64,000 nt of DNA from Nomascus leucogenys (Eukaryota > Chordata > Mammalia > Primates > Hylobatidae): the NCBI RefSeq assembly GCF_006542625.1, contig NC_044398.1, positions 71,141,883 through 71,205,882 of the forward strand, written 5' to 3'. The position numbers and the translations under genes are program-made. Numbering within the stretch: the stretch's first letter is position 1; every line of letters starts with the position of its first letter. This document shows positions 34,301 through 46,047 of this stretch, piece after piece. The notes beneath the pieces are model-generated. The model was given only the letters and a program-made list of their open reading frames with translations, made no database searches and was not told the origin of the DNA.

Positions 34301-36091
34301 CTTTTTATTTATTTATTTTTCTTATTATTATTATACTTTTAAGTTCTAGGGTACGTGTGCACAATATGCAGGTTTGTTACATATGTATACATGTGCCGTG
34401 TTGGTTTGCTGCACCCATTAACTTGTCATTTACATTAGCTATTTCTCCTAATGCTATCCCTCCCTGCTCCCCTCACTCCACGACAGACCCCGGTGTGTGA
34501 TGTTCCCCACCCCGTGTCCAAGTGTTCTTATTGTTCAATTCCCACCTATGAGTAAGAACATGCAGTGATTGGTTTTTTGTCCTTGCGATAGTTGGCTCAG
34601 AATGATGGTTTCTAGCTTCATTCATGTCCCTACAAAGGACGTGAAATCATCCTTTTTTATGGCTGCATAGTGTTCCATGGTGTATATGTGCCACATTTTC
34701 TTAATCCAGTCTATCATTGTTGGACATTTGGCTTGGTTCCAAGTCTTTGCTATTGTGAATAGTGCCTCAATAAACATATGTGTGCATGTGTCTTTATAGC
34801 AGCATGATTTATAATCCTTTGGGTATATGCCCAGTAATGGGATGGCTGGGTCAAATGGTATTTCTAGTTCTAGATCCCTGAGGAATTGCCACACTGACTT
34901 CCACAATGGTTGAACTAGTTTACACTCCCACCAACAATGTAAAAGCGTTCCTATTTCTCCACATCCTCTCCAGCACCTGTTGTTTCCTGACTTTTTAATG
35001 ATCGCCATTCTAACTGATGTGAGATGCTATCTCATTGTGGTTTTGATTTGCATTTCTCTGATGGCCCTCAGTGATGATGAGCATTTTTTCATGTGTTTTT
35101 TGCCTGCATAAATGTCTTCTTTTGAGAAGTGTCTGTTCATATCCTTTGCCCACTTGTTGATGGGGTTGTTTGATTTTTTCTTGTAAATTTGTATAAGTTC
35201 TTTGTAGATTCTGGATATTAGCGCTTTGTGAAATGGGTAGATTGTAAAAATTTTCTCCCATTCTGTAGGTTGCCTGTTCACTCTGATGGTAGTTTCTTTT
35301 GCTGTGCACAAGCTCTTGAGTTTAACTAGATCCCATTTGTCAATTTTGGCTTTTGTTGCCATTGCTTTTGGTGTTTTAGTCGTGAAGTCCTTGCCCATGC
35401 CTATGTCCTGAATGGTATTGCCTAGGTTTTCTTCTAGGGTTTTTATGGTTTTAGGTCTAATATTTAAGTCTTTTATCCATCTTGAATTAATTTTTGTATA
35501 AGGTGTAAGGAAGGGATCCAGTTTCAGCTTTCTACATATGGCTAGCCACTTTTCCCAGCACCATTTATTAAATAGGGAATCGTTTCCCCATTGCTTGTTT
35601 TTGTCAGGTTTGTCAAAGATCAGATGGTTGTAGATGTGTGGTATTATTTCTGAGGGCTCTATTCTGTTCCATTGGTCTATATCTCTGTTTTGGTACCAGT
35701 GCCATGCTGTTTTGGTTACTGTAGCCTTGTAGTATAGTTTGAAGTCAGGTAGCATGATGCCTCCATCTTTGTTCTTTTGGCTTAGGATTGTCTTGGCAAT
35801 GTGGTCTCTTTTTTGGTTCCATATGAACTTTAAAGTAGTTTTTTCCAATTCTGTGAAGAAAGTCATTGGTAGCTTGATGGGGATGGCATTGAATCTATAA
35901 ATTACCTTGGGCAGTATGGCCATTTTCACAATAGTGATTCTTCCTATCCATGAGTATGGAATGTTCTTCCATTCATTTGTGTCCTCTTTTATTTCATTGA
36001 GCAGTGGTTTGTAGTTCTCCTTGAAGAGGTCCTTCACATCCCTTGTAAGTTGTATTCCTAGCTATTTTATTCTTTTTGAAGCAACTGTGAA
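34301..36091 (-). mobile_element. Element F: 5'-truncated L1 (L1PA-type), minus strand
   Basis: The T-rich tail and 3' UTR at about 34301-34620 are followed by the C-terminal half of ORF2, stopping at about 36091 after 'gaagcaactgtgaat'. Similarity to elements C and E is high, with slightly more differences. No clear target-site duplication is visible, so the right edge may have been altered after or during insertion. Confidence 0.9.
34622..36037 (-). pseudogene. L1 ORF2p C-terminal fragments (element F)
   Basis: Frames at 35027-36037 (336 codons, 'MKDLFKENYKPLLNEIKEDT' onward) and 34622-35008 (128 codons, with the motif CWRGCGEIGTLLHCWWEC) together cover the post-RT C-terminal region. A frameshift at about 35010-35070, where three bases of an extra 'cct' and other changes lie, separates them. 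Neither contains RT or endonuclease catalytic residues. Confidence 0.85.
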
Positions 36092-36554
36092 TTAGAAAAC
36101 TGTGTTTAAAACATAGCATATTGTTACCAGGGATGTGTCTAGAGAATGTATTGGAGTACAGGTATTACCATCTAGTTAGTTAATATTGCAATGGAAACTT
36201 GAACTTTTATTTACTTAAAATTAATGATCATTTTGGTCAAGGCATTTGAATCACCAGAGCTTCCAAAAATACTAGTGACACTAAGTCTCTGGTTTTGGAA
36301 CAATATAGTAGAAAGAAGCTGTCAATATTTATTTCTTAAAGAACGGATGTTCACATCTCTCAAACCTTGATAATTGATATTACTACAAAGAATAGTCTTT
36401 GTAAGAAAGATTAACAAGCAAGTGTATACAGATAGCAAAGGCATTTATTCACATTCTTATTTAATGACATCCAAAATTTGTATGGAGCTTTACAGCCTTT
36501 AGAATAGTTCATCCACACCTTATTTCTCTTGATGTTCAAAACAGTCTCAAGGTC
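36092..36554. other. Single-copy sequence
   Basis: No recognisable feature. Confidence 0.4.
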
Positions 36555-36690
36555 TTAGAAAAATTGCTTAAATGCACTGAGCTTCAATTTCATTTCCTAT
36601 AAAATGAGGATGATTCCACCTATCTTGAAGCATTGTGAGTAGTAAATGAGTATGTAAAGGGCTTGGTGTATCAGTATTATTATTACCACC
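36555..36690 (+). mobile_element. MIR SINE fragment, plus strand
   Basis: The blocks 'gagcttcaatttcatttcct', 'aaaatgaggatgattccacc', 'agtaaatgagtatgtaaagg' and 'gcttggtgtatcagtattat' follow the order of the MIR core and 3' end. Divergence is high, as expected for this ancient family. Confidence 0.75.
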
Positions 36691-37924
36691 TTTATCATTA
36701 CTTTCATCAACCATTTGTGGCACCTATTGGCTGGTTAATTTAGTTAATAAGTGACAGAACCCGAATGTAAACATAGAACCTTCTCATTCCTAATCTCATG
36801 TTTGTTTCTATTATCTCTTCCATAGAGGCAGGTCATTTTAAGCTCTGTAGAAGAAATATTGACTAGGGCCTTGAAGGATGAGGGTTGCTTTTGTAGCATC
36901 CAAGGCTTTTTATGAACTAACTGCCTTCCTTGTCTGTCTTATCAGTTTTTCTTCTTTTATTATTTATTTTCCCAAGTGTGTCTTCTATTTGAGGTTCGTA
37001 ATTCCTGCTGTTTTTGTTTTTGTACATTATCATTTCTAGGGGGCATGTAAATCTTTTACTGTGGTCTTTTCTACTAATCCGTATCTATTATTGTTATCAT
37101 CATGGTTTACAGTGATTTCCTACATTTTTTTAAAAAATTGAAAATTGAAAGACAACATTCTAATATTTTCTACATTTTGTAAAAACTCTTTAACAATGTT
37201 TTCAGATCACAGAATATTTTAGGTGTTATAGGATAAATGTATTCTGAAGCCAAATAAGTTGAGGGAACAATTTGTTGAACAGAGTTAAATAGGTTATCTA
37301 ACAAAATGCAGAACCTATTGGAGCATTTAATTTGCTATTGTGCACTGGGATTCTCCAAGAGGGAAAGTAGAGGTATAGGGGTATAGTAGGCAGGATATGG
37401 TATGTAACATCTCCTAATCTCACGAAGGAATCAACCCCCTCCCTCAAGAGCATCCCAAGAGATTAATTCATTGGACTGCACAGATTTATAACAATGATGC
37501 TTAGAATACTCTTAACCTGTGACATCAGAATTAAACTAAATCAATTAAATTTAAAGTTACTTTTTAAGTTTCAAGATTCCTTGGACCTACCAGTCCTACT
37601 AAAACAGAATCTTTGAGAAGTGAAATAAAATGTCTTGTAGTTTTTCTTTTTCTATCTCTTTAGTAATTGGGCTAATTAGAGCTCTGTTCTCAGCTAATTA
37701 CTAGTCATACTGTACTTCTTCAAGCCATGGAATTCACTCTCATGGCTCCAGTGCTGATTGCCCTAAAACAAATCAGATCCATTCTCCCTATGTTCCGATT
37801 CCAGACACTTAAAGACAACAGCTTACAATCAGATATTTAATGGGGCCTCAGAATCAGCATGTTAAAACTGAAACTAGTTATTCCCTTACTCTAAAAAAAC
37901 AAAACGAAGCAAAACAAAAAACTC
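36691..37924. other. Single-copy sequence
   Basis: No element or gene recognised. A purine-rich 'caaaacgaagcaaaacaaaa' stretch lies at 37899-37918. Confidence 0.4.
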
Positions 37925-38690
37925 CACATCTCCTCTGGTATTTCTTGTCTTAATAAATGATGCCAGTTCCAACTAGATGTCCAAGTCAGAAACCTGAGAG
38001 TCAGACTTAACTCTTTCTGACTTACTCCCAATATTCCTTCAATTGTCTGTCAATTAGACTTTGTAACAGGCTCTTGAATCCTTCCACTTCTCTCTATCCT
38101 CAGTACCTCTACCCTGGTCTAGTCATCTGTCACTTTCTCCTGAACTATAACTACCTCTTGATTTTCTACCTCCAACCTTGTTCTCCTCTAATCCAGGCTT
38201 CACACTCCAGTCTTGCTGAGATTTCTGAGTTTCAAATCTGATTATATGACTGTGTTGCTTTAATTCAGTGACTTCATACCATCCTTAGGATCAAGTCCAA
38301 GCTGCTGAATTTAGGAGGCATTATTACACAGTGTCTGGTCTCTGCCTTTCTGACAAGTATTATCACACTCTACTCTTCCCTTTGCTCTGTATCCTTCAGC
38401 CCACTAGAGCTTCTTCAATTCCTTTTCGGTATATCATAGCAGGCCTTTACACATGTTTTACTTGCCTCTAGCTACCTTCCCCACCTTCTCTCCTTTCTGC
38501 ATTCAACTCTTCCATCTAGCTAACCTCTCATCCTTTATCTCTCACTTAAATACATCTTCCCTGGGGAGGCCTTCCCTATTTTCTAGACTAGGTTAGAATC
38601 CTGTGCTATATGTTCTCATAGTTCTTTTTTATACTTGTCTTACCACTCTCTGTTATTACATATTTTAGTGGTTGCTTTTCACTGTGGGCT
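37925..38690 (+). mobile_element. L2 LINE fragment, plus strand
   Basis: Diverged but ordered L2 landmarks: 'ccaagtcagaaacctgagag' (37980), 'aaatctgattatatgac' (38234), 'ttaggatcaagtccaagctg' (38285) and 'cctggggaggccttccct' (38560). These represent the end of L2 ORF2 and the 3' region. Confidence 0.7.
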
Positions 38691-38774
38691 TGCTGTGGCT
38701 TATGCAGCTATTTGCCTTGCATTATATATTCATCCCTTCTTCTTTCAGTAATAAGAACTCTTAATTTTTAGCTG

Positions 38775-39145
38775 GACGTAGTGCCACATAGCAAATCACT
38801 ACATTCGCTCTTTTCTGTTACAGCTAGGTTGGCTTTAGGATTAAATTTTGGGCAATAAGATATATATTGAGTATGACTCCTGTAATGTATCACTAAAGGG
38901 AAAGGGCATTTTCTTCTTTTCCCCTTCCCTTTTCTCCTGCTGGCTAGAATGTGAATGTGCTGGCTGGCCTTTTAGTAGCCATCCTGGGTCATGAGATGGC
39001 ACTGTAAGGACAGCAGAGTAGTCAGTTAGAAGGAGTCTGAATCCCTTATGATTATAGATCTGTCACCATTTGAGCCCTGGAGTCTTGTCCTCCATATCTT
39101 CTTTATGTGAGAGAAAAATAAATATCTCTTTTAAGTTAGTGTTAG
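38775..39145 (+). mobile_element. Probable MLT1-type LTR, degraded
   Basis: 'gctaggttggctttaggatt' and 'gggcaataagatatata' near 38823-38863, and a 3' segment 'gagagaaaaataaatatctc' near 39110, are arranged like an old MaLR MLT1 LTR with its polyadenylation signal. Assignment is tentative. It ends a few bases before the hairpin at 39150. Confidence 0.5.
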
Positions 39146-39149
39146 ATAG

Positions 39150-39208
39150 TTACTTCCTTATGTATTTTTACTTGCTATATCAGCAAGTAAAAATACATAA
39201 GGAAGTAA
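39150..39208. repeat. Perfect inverted repeat, 27-bp arms, 5-nt loop
   Basis: Arm 1 at 39150-39176 is the exact reverse complement of arm 2 at 39182-39208; the loop at 39177-39181 is ATATC. The arm begins TTACTTCC and ends TTGCT. No mismatch occurs in 27 pairs, although the flanks are not complementary beyond a possible G-T pair. It adjoins the 3' part of a degraded MLT1-like LTR. Confidence 0.98.
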
Positions 39209-39259
39209 TTGTGTAACACTTCATATGAGGTTTTTCCTGTGTTTTGTTAATTCTGTGCC

Positions 39260-39720
39260 TTATGAGTAGTTTTGTTAGGTGGCAGAGCTCTCCCTACTGC
39301 CTCCCCAGAGGAACAACTGTGTACTCATGCCTCCGGCTTCCCTTGTAGCCAGGCCATGGACATATGATCTAGACTCAACCAGTGAGAAGTGTCTGCCCCA
39401 CTTTTGAGTTCATGAGTTAGTGATACAAATAAATAAATGGGAGCAGCAGATAATTCATCCTGGCAGTGGTTTTAGTTGGGTAGAACATTTAGGGGAAGAG
39501 GGAAGGACGAGCATTCAAGCTCATTTACACAGTGCCAGTGAGATTAGTGGTGCAAATTGTAGTACCTGTTGCTGCATGGTGGCTGCCATAAGGTAGGTCT
39601 TCACTGAACTAGTTCTGTGGCATCATTTTCGGTGGTTTCCTTTTTCATTTCGTAGCTTCTGAACCTGTTTCTTCAGCCTCCCAACAATTGTGTGAGCCAT
39701 CCAACATCTCCTTTTAGGTT
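39260..39720 (+). mobile_element. Possible second degraded MaLR-like LTR
   Basis: Words such as 'ggccatggacatatgatcta' and 'ccagtgagaagtgtctg' recall the 5' half of MLT1-type LTRs, and 'gtgagccatccaac' recalls their 3' part. Divergence is too high for a firm call; it could be unrelated single-copy sequence. Confidence 0.3.
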
Positions 39721-39754
39721 TAAACTAAGCAAACGTTTCTATTGCATGCAGTTA

Positions 39755-39895
39755 AAATCCTCTACTGATAACATTATCATTGGTCTTCCCTGGCAGATTG
39801 TAAATGCTGTGAGGGCTGTCTTACTCATCAGTATATCCTCGTGCCTAGCATCTCGTTATACCCAAACTCAATGCCTGGCACATTAAATAGGGTTT
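39755..39895 (+). mobile_element. L2 3'-end fragment
   Basis: 'agattgtaaatgctgtgagg', 'ctgtcttactcatcagtata' and 'aatgcctggcacattaaata' follow the order of the L2 3' terminal region. The overlapping 64-codon frame at 39692-39886 is incidental. Confidence 0.6.
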
Positions 39896-40149
39896 AGTAT
39901 GTTCTCTTTTTTAAAAAATAAATTAGGAGTCCATGCCTCCAATATGAACTTTCTTAACTGCTCTAGCATGCTTCTAGCTCCATTAATCTACTCATACTGC
40001 TTTTGATAAGATTACTACTGGTAACCTAAGTTTGCTGAATTCAGTGAATATTTTTCACAACTCAATTAACGTCTTTAAAGCTTTGATAATGCTATTTCTT
40101 CCTTGTTCTCGTTTTACCATTCACACTGTTTTGTTTTGTTTTTTAGATT

Positions 40150-40385
40150 TCTGAAACTATTCCTCATTATCTGTCAGCTCTCACATCTTTATGTTCCTCC
40201 AGATTTCTTTCTTCAGCTCACCCATCCCTGTGGCTTCAGTTGCTGTATATGATGATGATTTTCAGACCTTGTCTCCACCCAGACCTCTCTCTTGAGCTTT
40301 AAATCAGTGTATCCAACTGCCTACTCAGTATTTCCACCAAGATCTTCTACAAAACTCTCAAATTCAAAATTTTTTCATGTTTAAA
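40150..40385 (+). mobile_element. L2 fragment, plus strand
   Basis: 'gcttcagttgctgtatatga', 'cacccagacctctctcttga' and 'tgtatccaactgcctactca' match an ordered part of the L2 ORF2 3' region that normally lies upstream of the segment at 37925-38690. Confidence 0.6.
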
Positions 40386-41714
40386 TGAATTTTGTTGTTT
40401 CTTCCCAACAGACAAATATTGAAGATATAGCTATTACCTAAATCATTTGGCTTACTCTAATTTTCAGCCGATTCACTGAAATTAAGTAAATATGAATGTG
40501 TAAATTCACAATTAAAATTTATTCTGTTATTTTTTCCTTTTCCAATCTAGTACTTTATGATTTTTTAATTAGTGTACAATTAAAACTGCTTATAATTTCC
40601 AAAATTCTGCTTAGTGTCAAGACTTTACTATTGAATATAGACATGTTGAATAATAATATATATTAGTATTGCATGTTGAGTAAATGTAAATTGTAGAATA
40701 CATTTGGATCTATACTTCTCTACTTTGAAAAATCATTTAAATTTTAAACAATTTTATTATTTTTGTTTAATAGAATTTTTAGCTTTTTCTAAGTAGAATG
40801 AATATTTTAGCTTTCAGAAAAAATATAAAACATTTTATGGGGCATAGTAAGTGAAAAAAATAGTCAAACAAAGTCACATTTATTTCTTCTATAATAGTTT
40901 CACCTATAATCTCATTTATTTACTTCGACATTTTCAATTAATTGTTTTGAAAATTATAACAATAATTTGCTTTAATCAAATTTGTATCTTGCTTGAACTC
41001 TGTAAGTAGCAATTGTGTGAATAGCATGACAGGGCAATTTCAGTTAAAAACTCCTCCAACAGTTTGGTTACCTTGGAATAAAAAAAATTATCTTCATATT
41101 GGAGTACTATTAAGTCGCATAAACAAATCAAAATGATTGTTAGTGTTGCAAGCATTCAAACAGAGAAGTTGAGAAAATTATTGAAACTTGAAGAGTAGCT
41201 TTTTTTAAAAAAAATTAATCAGCCCCAGGGAACAGCTGATAAATAAAAAATATGTTAGTACAATTTTGTTCATTTGAAACCCTCAAACTTAATTACATTT
41301 TTTTTTCAACACTTAATTTATGGAAGAGCAATTGTTTCTTTTGGATTTTAATTTTGTTTAATGTCTTTTGTTCAAAGGTACATAAAAAGAAATTTTTCCC
41401 TTTATAATAATTTCTTTCAACTCTCTTAAGGTATTTTAAGATTTTTTCTGTGTTATATTGATTTAATGCTTTGTGCCTTACTTGGTTTATATTAAAGCTA
41501 ATGGATTTATTTCTAACTAATTATTCTTTTTTATCGGACATCTGCCTGAATGTTTGAAGATTTTGAATAAAGCCAGTTTTAAAAAATTCATTGCTCTGAA
41601 TTATATAACATTGAATGTGCTTCTCTAGTCATGTATTCTCTGTACTGTTGCTCGTGCATCACTGGAGACTCAGCCAAGATATCTTTTGGTCCTGATGTTC
41701 CTAAGTTTATGTCC
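40386..41714. other. AT-rich single-copy stretch
   Basis: About 1.3 kb with no transposon family or exon that I can identify. The part around 41040-41260 has higher sequence complexity than its surroundings. Confidence 0.45.
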
Positions 41715-41741
41715 TTTTTTTTTTTTTTTTTTTTTTTTTTT
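41715..41741. repeat. Run of 27 T
   Basis: An uninterrupted T homopolymer with no Alu or L1 attached on either side. Its right flank is a long old LTR-like repeat rather than a young retroelement. Confidence 0.97.
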
Positions 41742-41929
41742 GGTAGAGTTAGGAATTCCTAGTTTAGGTGAAAAAGAATGGGTGAAAATAAAATAAGCAT
41801 TCAACATAGTAGTTTAGAGAAAACAAAGATAGAAATTTGGAAATATACTAGGAAATTCCTGAGAAGTATTTATGTGTAGGTGATATGCAAAGCACCTTTA
41901 TAGACATGCTAACTTATATACCTGACCTT

Positions 41930-42780
41930 GGGGTAATTCCTACTGGAGATTATTGAATTTGATTGTAGGTGTGGTACCATGGGAAATACATATTTAATTT
42001 TTGTATCCAGTTTCTGGCACACAGCTCCTAAAACCCTTGGAATCTCTGGAGTGATGAGAGTGTTTCTTGTATGCTCATGAGATGGCTGGTGGCAAGCGTC
42101 CCCTAGATAGTTTAAGAATGGGACTGGTCCCAGAAAGACTAAGACATGATTAAGATGGTTGAGATTTATAGCCTTACCCCCTCAATCTCTGGAGAGGGGA
42201 GAGGGGCTGGACGTTGAGCTAATCACCAAGGCCAGTGATTTAAGCAATCGTGCCTATTTAATGAGACCTCTGTGAAAACTCCTAAATGGCAGAGTTTGGA
42301 GAGCTTTCAGGTTTTGACAATAGCCACAAGTTGGTGAACACATCTACATGCCAGGAGGGTGGCACACCTCAGCTCCATTGGGACAGAAGTTCTTGTGCTT
42401 GGAACCTTTCCAGATTTCACCCTATACACCTCTTCATCTGGCTGTTCATTTGTATCCTTTATTGTAAGTAGGTGATAGTGAATAAATTGTCTTCCTGAGT
42501 TCTGTGAGCTGTGCTAGGAAATTATCAGACTTGAGGAGGGAGTCCTGGGAACCCCTAATTTATAGGTGGTTGGTCAGAAGTACAGATGGCAACCTGGGAC
42601 TTATGACCTGTGTCTGAAGTACCAATAGTCTTGGGACTTAACCTATGGGGTCTGCACTGACTCCTAGGACTTAGTGTCATAATTGAATTAAATTCAATTT
42701 TAGGACACCCAGGTGGTGTCTGGAGAGTTGAAGAATTGGTTGGTGTGAAGAAAACCCCCACATATTTGATTTCAGAAGTT
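41930..42780 (+). mobile_element. Old LTR-like interspersed repeat, family not named
   Basis: I recognise the architecture but not the name: 'gtgaaaactcctaaatggc' (42271), 'cttcatctggctgttcattt' (42432), an AATAAA at 42481-42486, 'ttctgtgagctgtgctag' (42500), 'gggaacccctaatttatag' and 'aggacacccaggtggtgtct' (42703). A polyadenylation-like site in mid-element suggests an LTR with R-U5 following. It contains a short perfect palindrome AATTGAATTAAATTCAATT at 42681-42699. Small frames on both strands are not genes. Confidence 0.5.
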
Positions 42781-43317
42781 TAAGTAAAAATAACTCAGAG
42801 TAGGCCATTCTAACATTTTTGTTTTGGCATAATTGTTACCCTTATTTGCAGCTTTTTTTGAAACACTAAGGCTGATAAACTTTCTATTGTTAATTATCCA
42901 TATAACAGATCTTTGGTTTTATAAGTTTTAGAAAGATGTTAAACTCTAACTATATATAGGGAGAAGAGAACATCTTTTGCATATGTTTAATATTTCTTCA
43001 ACACCCATGATATAGGCATTAAATAAGAATGCAGAATTTTTGTTTCTCCTTTTTCTTGTTTGTTATCTCTTGAGACTAAATTGAAGTCAAAGAACCATCG
43101 CAAGCAAGGCTGACTTTTGGGACATTGGCTTCGTTTTGAAGTAGGCATGCTTAGGCATGAACTCCTATTAACTCTGAAAGTAGGTCATATCTAATGGTAG
43201 AGTCTTTTAAAAATTTTAATGACTAAAACAATATATACTTGTCTGACACACTATTTTTAATTACTTAAAAATGTTACTGAATATAACACCCAATTTTTTA
43301 AATTAATTTTTTAAATT
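42781..43317. other. Single-copy AT-rich sequence
   Basis: No recognised features. Confidence 0.4.
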
Positions 43318-43604
43318 TTTCAGACAGGGTCTTGCTGTGTTGCCCAGGCTGGAGTGCAATGGCATGATCTTGGCTCACTGCAACCTCTGCCTCCTGGGTT
43401 CAAGCAATTCTCCTGCCTCAGCCTCCTGAGTAGCTGAGACTACAGGTGCGCATGCCACCACACCCAGCTAATTTTTGTATTTTTAGTAGAGATGGAGTTT
43501 CACTGTGTTGGCCAGGCTGGTCTTGAACTCCTGACCTCAAGTGATCCTCTAGCCTCGGCCTCCCAAAGTACTGGGATTACAGGCCTGAGCCACCTCACCT
43601 GGCC
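43318..43604 (-). mobile_element. AluS-like SINE, minus strand
   Basis: Full Alu in reverse orientation ending 'cctggcc'. CCAATTT lies on both sides (about 43290-43296 and 43604-43610), compatible with a short target-site duplication overlapping the element edge. It forms an inverted pair with the plus-strand Alu at 43929. Confidence 0.9.
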
Positions 43605-43928
43605 CAATTTCTTATATTTCTGTACTTAATATGAAAGTCATGAAAACATAATGATTGTTGAAATATTTCTGGATGTCCTTTAGTACTAAGAAATCTTTCC
43701 ACATTAGTGCACAGAAAATTCTGCATGTCAGAATAGCAATCAGTACTGTAAATTTCCAAGTTTCTATTTAAAAATGATTCAAAAATCTGAAGCGAAAAGG
43801 TTAGAAACCAACAAAAATAATTACGAATTATATATAGTTTTCTTGCCCTGTCTTATGGTGGTGATTATGGATTATATTTTAACAATTAAATGTGTGGCTA
43901 ACAGATTTCTGTTTTAAAAAAGACTTAT

Positions 43929-44218
43929 GGCTGGGTGCGGTGGCTCACGCCTGTAATCCCAGCACTTTGAGAGGCTGAGGCAGGCGGATCACAAGGTCAA
44001 AAGATCGAGACCATTCTGGCCAACATGGTGAAACCCTGTCTCTACAAAAAATACAAAAATTAGCTGGGCGTGGTGGTGCATGCCTTCAATCCCAGCTACT
44101 CGGGAGGCTGAGGCAGGAGAATCGCTTGAACCCAGGAGGCAGAGGTTGCAGTAAGCTGAGATCATGCCATTGCACTCCAGCCTGGCAACAGAGCAAGACT
44201 CCATCTAAAAAAAAACAA
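43929..44218 (+). mobile_element. AluS/Y-like SINE, plus strand
   Basis: Starts GGCTGGGTGCGG and has both arms, 'acaaggtcaaaagatcgaga' (Sc/Y-like) and an A-rich tail at 44208-44220. It lies 324 bp from the opposite-oriented Alu at 43318-43604. Confidence 0.92.
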
Positions 44219-44220
44219 AA

Positions 44221-45611
44221 ATTTATACAGAGGTAAAATGATTTACCTTTGGGATTTAAAAGTATTATAGACACATATATATTTGGCACCCTTTTTATAT
44301 AAAATTCATAAAGGACAAAAGGCAGCAGAGGAAGGGAGTGGTATGTTATATAAGATGGAAAAGTAAAAGACTGAAATTACAAAACTATATATTGGGGGAC
44401 ATAAGGCTAGTTTCCAAGAAATCCTGTTGGATGATTGCTTTCATTGTATGCATATTGAAATTATAATGCTTTTCTAGTACGTGGCAGCCATATAGCATGA
44501 AAGCTGGTAAATAACTATGTGGTTGGAAAACTATGAGATAACTGTCAATAGGGAATTTGAAGCTTTCTTCTTTTTTCACTAATTTTGCCTTCTACCACAC
44601 TAATATATTGTCTTGACAGAGTATATTTCTTAAGGTGGAGATAAATGCTTGAGTAAGTACTATGCTGTCCTCTGCTATTGTGGTAGGAGTCTGTGGAACA
44701 GTTCTCTCCCCAAAGCCTGAGGATCCCAGATCAAATGCCTCTGTTTTTTAATCATCTGAATGTCATGTAAAGTGGCAAAGCTTGTAGTTTTAGGCATCAA
44801 CATGGCTTATAAATCTTGATAATAATTGAGTCTCAATTTAAAGGATTGGTAGGTTGGTTGTGCCTGTGTAACCTTGACCTCTCATTGTACCCTTGATGTA
44901 TGTGGGATATCCAGCACCTGGTGCCTGGCCACCCTTAGTAAGATCAGGCCTATCCCAAAGAAAGTAGTCATCCTTAGTATTCTCAGGAGATTGGTTCCAG
45001 GCTTCACAAGGATTCTAAAATCTGAGGATGCTCAAGTCCCTTACTGTACTCATTTTCTCTTCTTCATTTTTAAATTAGGAACTCAACATTTGCCTCAAAT
45101 CAAAAGCATATTCCTTTCTCTACTTTTCACTCTTGCTTTTTTCTATTTGAATGAGATGGGGGTAGGCATCAAACAGCCTACAATAGGTAGTAAGTTCTAC
45201 AATAATTGATTATGTCCTAATAAGATGATTTTGGAATAAGACAAATTCATACTGATGTATGATGACTCAGAGAATTAAGCATGGAAGTCCTTTCTGTATT
45301 AATCTAAATTTAAAAATCTTTGTAGAAGCTTTGAACTAAAAATGTAAACAAACAGATTATTGATTCGAGTTTTCTTTGGGCACACTGGTTTTTTTTTAAT
45401 TAATTGACTTTTGCTAAATTAGATAACTTTGTAGAATGTTTGAGACAAAAAAATGAATGTGTGATTTTATGTGAAATTTCATTATGTAAAATTTCAGAAA
45501 GCAATAATGTGGGTTTTCAGTGTTGTAGTGGAGCCAGCTTGCACCAGCCCATTAGAACTGATTGGAAATTTTGTAAACTAGTTGTTAAATATAAACATCA
45601 GTAAAAATTGA
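44221..45611. other. Single-copy sequence
   Basis: No repeat or gene is identified. The 111-codon frame at 44874-45209 lacks splice sites, homology that I recognise, or biased composition. Confidence 0.45.
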
Positions 45612-45745
45612 ATTAGCTGGGCAGGGTGGTATGTGCCTATAGTCTCAACTCTGTGAAACACAGAGGCAGGAGTGGAGGATTGCTTGAGCCCAGGAGTTTG
45701 AGTTTAGCCTGGGCAACACAGGGGAGACCCTGTCTCTTTGTATTT
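45612..45745 (+). mobile_element. Partial Alu (monomer-like), plus strand
   Basis: About 130 bp equal to a single Alu arm: 'gctgggcagggtggtatgtg', 'ggattgcttgagcccaggag' and 'gcctgggcaacacaggggag', ending at 'ccctgtctct'. It runs into a TATT repeat and then an oppositely oriented Alu. It could be a FLAM/FRAM-type monomer or a truncated Alu. Confidence 0.8.
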
Positions 45746-45760
45746 ATTTATTTATTTATG
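45741..45760. repeat. (TTTA)n microsatellite between two Alus
   Basis: 'tatttatttatttatttatg' directly precedes the T tract of the next Alu, probably a remodelled poly-A tail. Confidence 0.9.
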
Positions 45761-46047
45761 TTTTTTTTGCGATGGAGTCTCACTCTGTCGCCCAGGCTGG
45801 AATACAGTGGTACGACCTCGGCTCACTGCAACCTCCACCTCCCAGGTTCAAGAGATTCTTGTGCCTCAGCCTCCCGAGTAACTGGGATGACAGGCATGCG
45901 TCACCACACCCAGCTAATTTTTTTGTATTTTTAGTAGAGATGGGGTTTTGCCATGTTGGCCAGGCTGATCTTGAACTCCTGACCTCAGGTGATTCGCCCA
46001 CCTTGGCCTCCCAAAGTGCTGGGATTACAGGCGTGAGCCACTGCGTC
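45761..46047 (-). mobile_element. AluS-like SINE, minus strand
   Basis: Full-length Alu in reverse orientation beginning with a T tract (45761-45768), then 'gatggagtctcactctgtcg', and ending 'gagccactgcgtcc'. Minus- and plus-strand frames across it are Alu translations, not genes. Confidence 0.92.
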
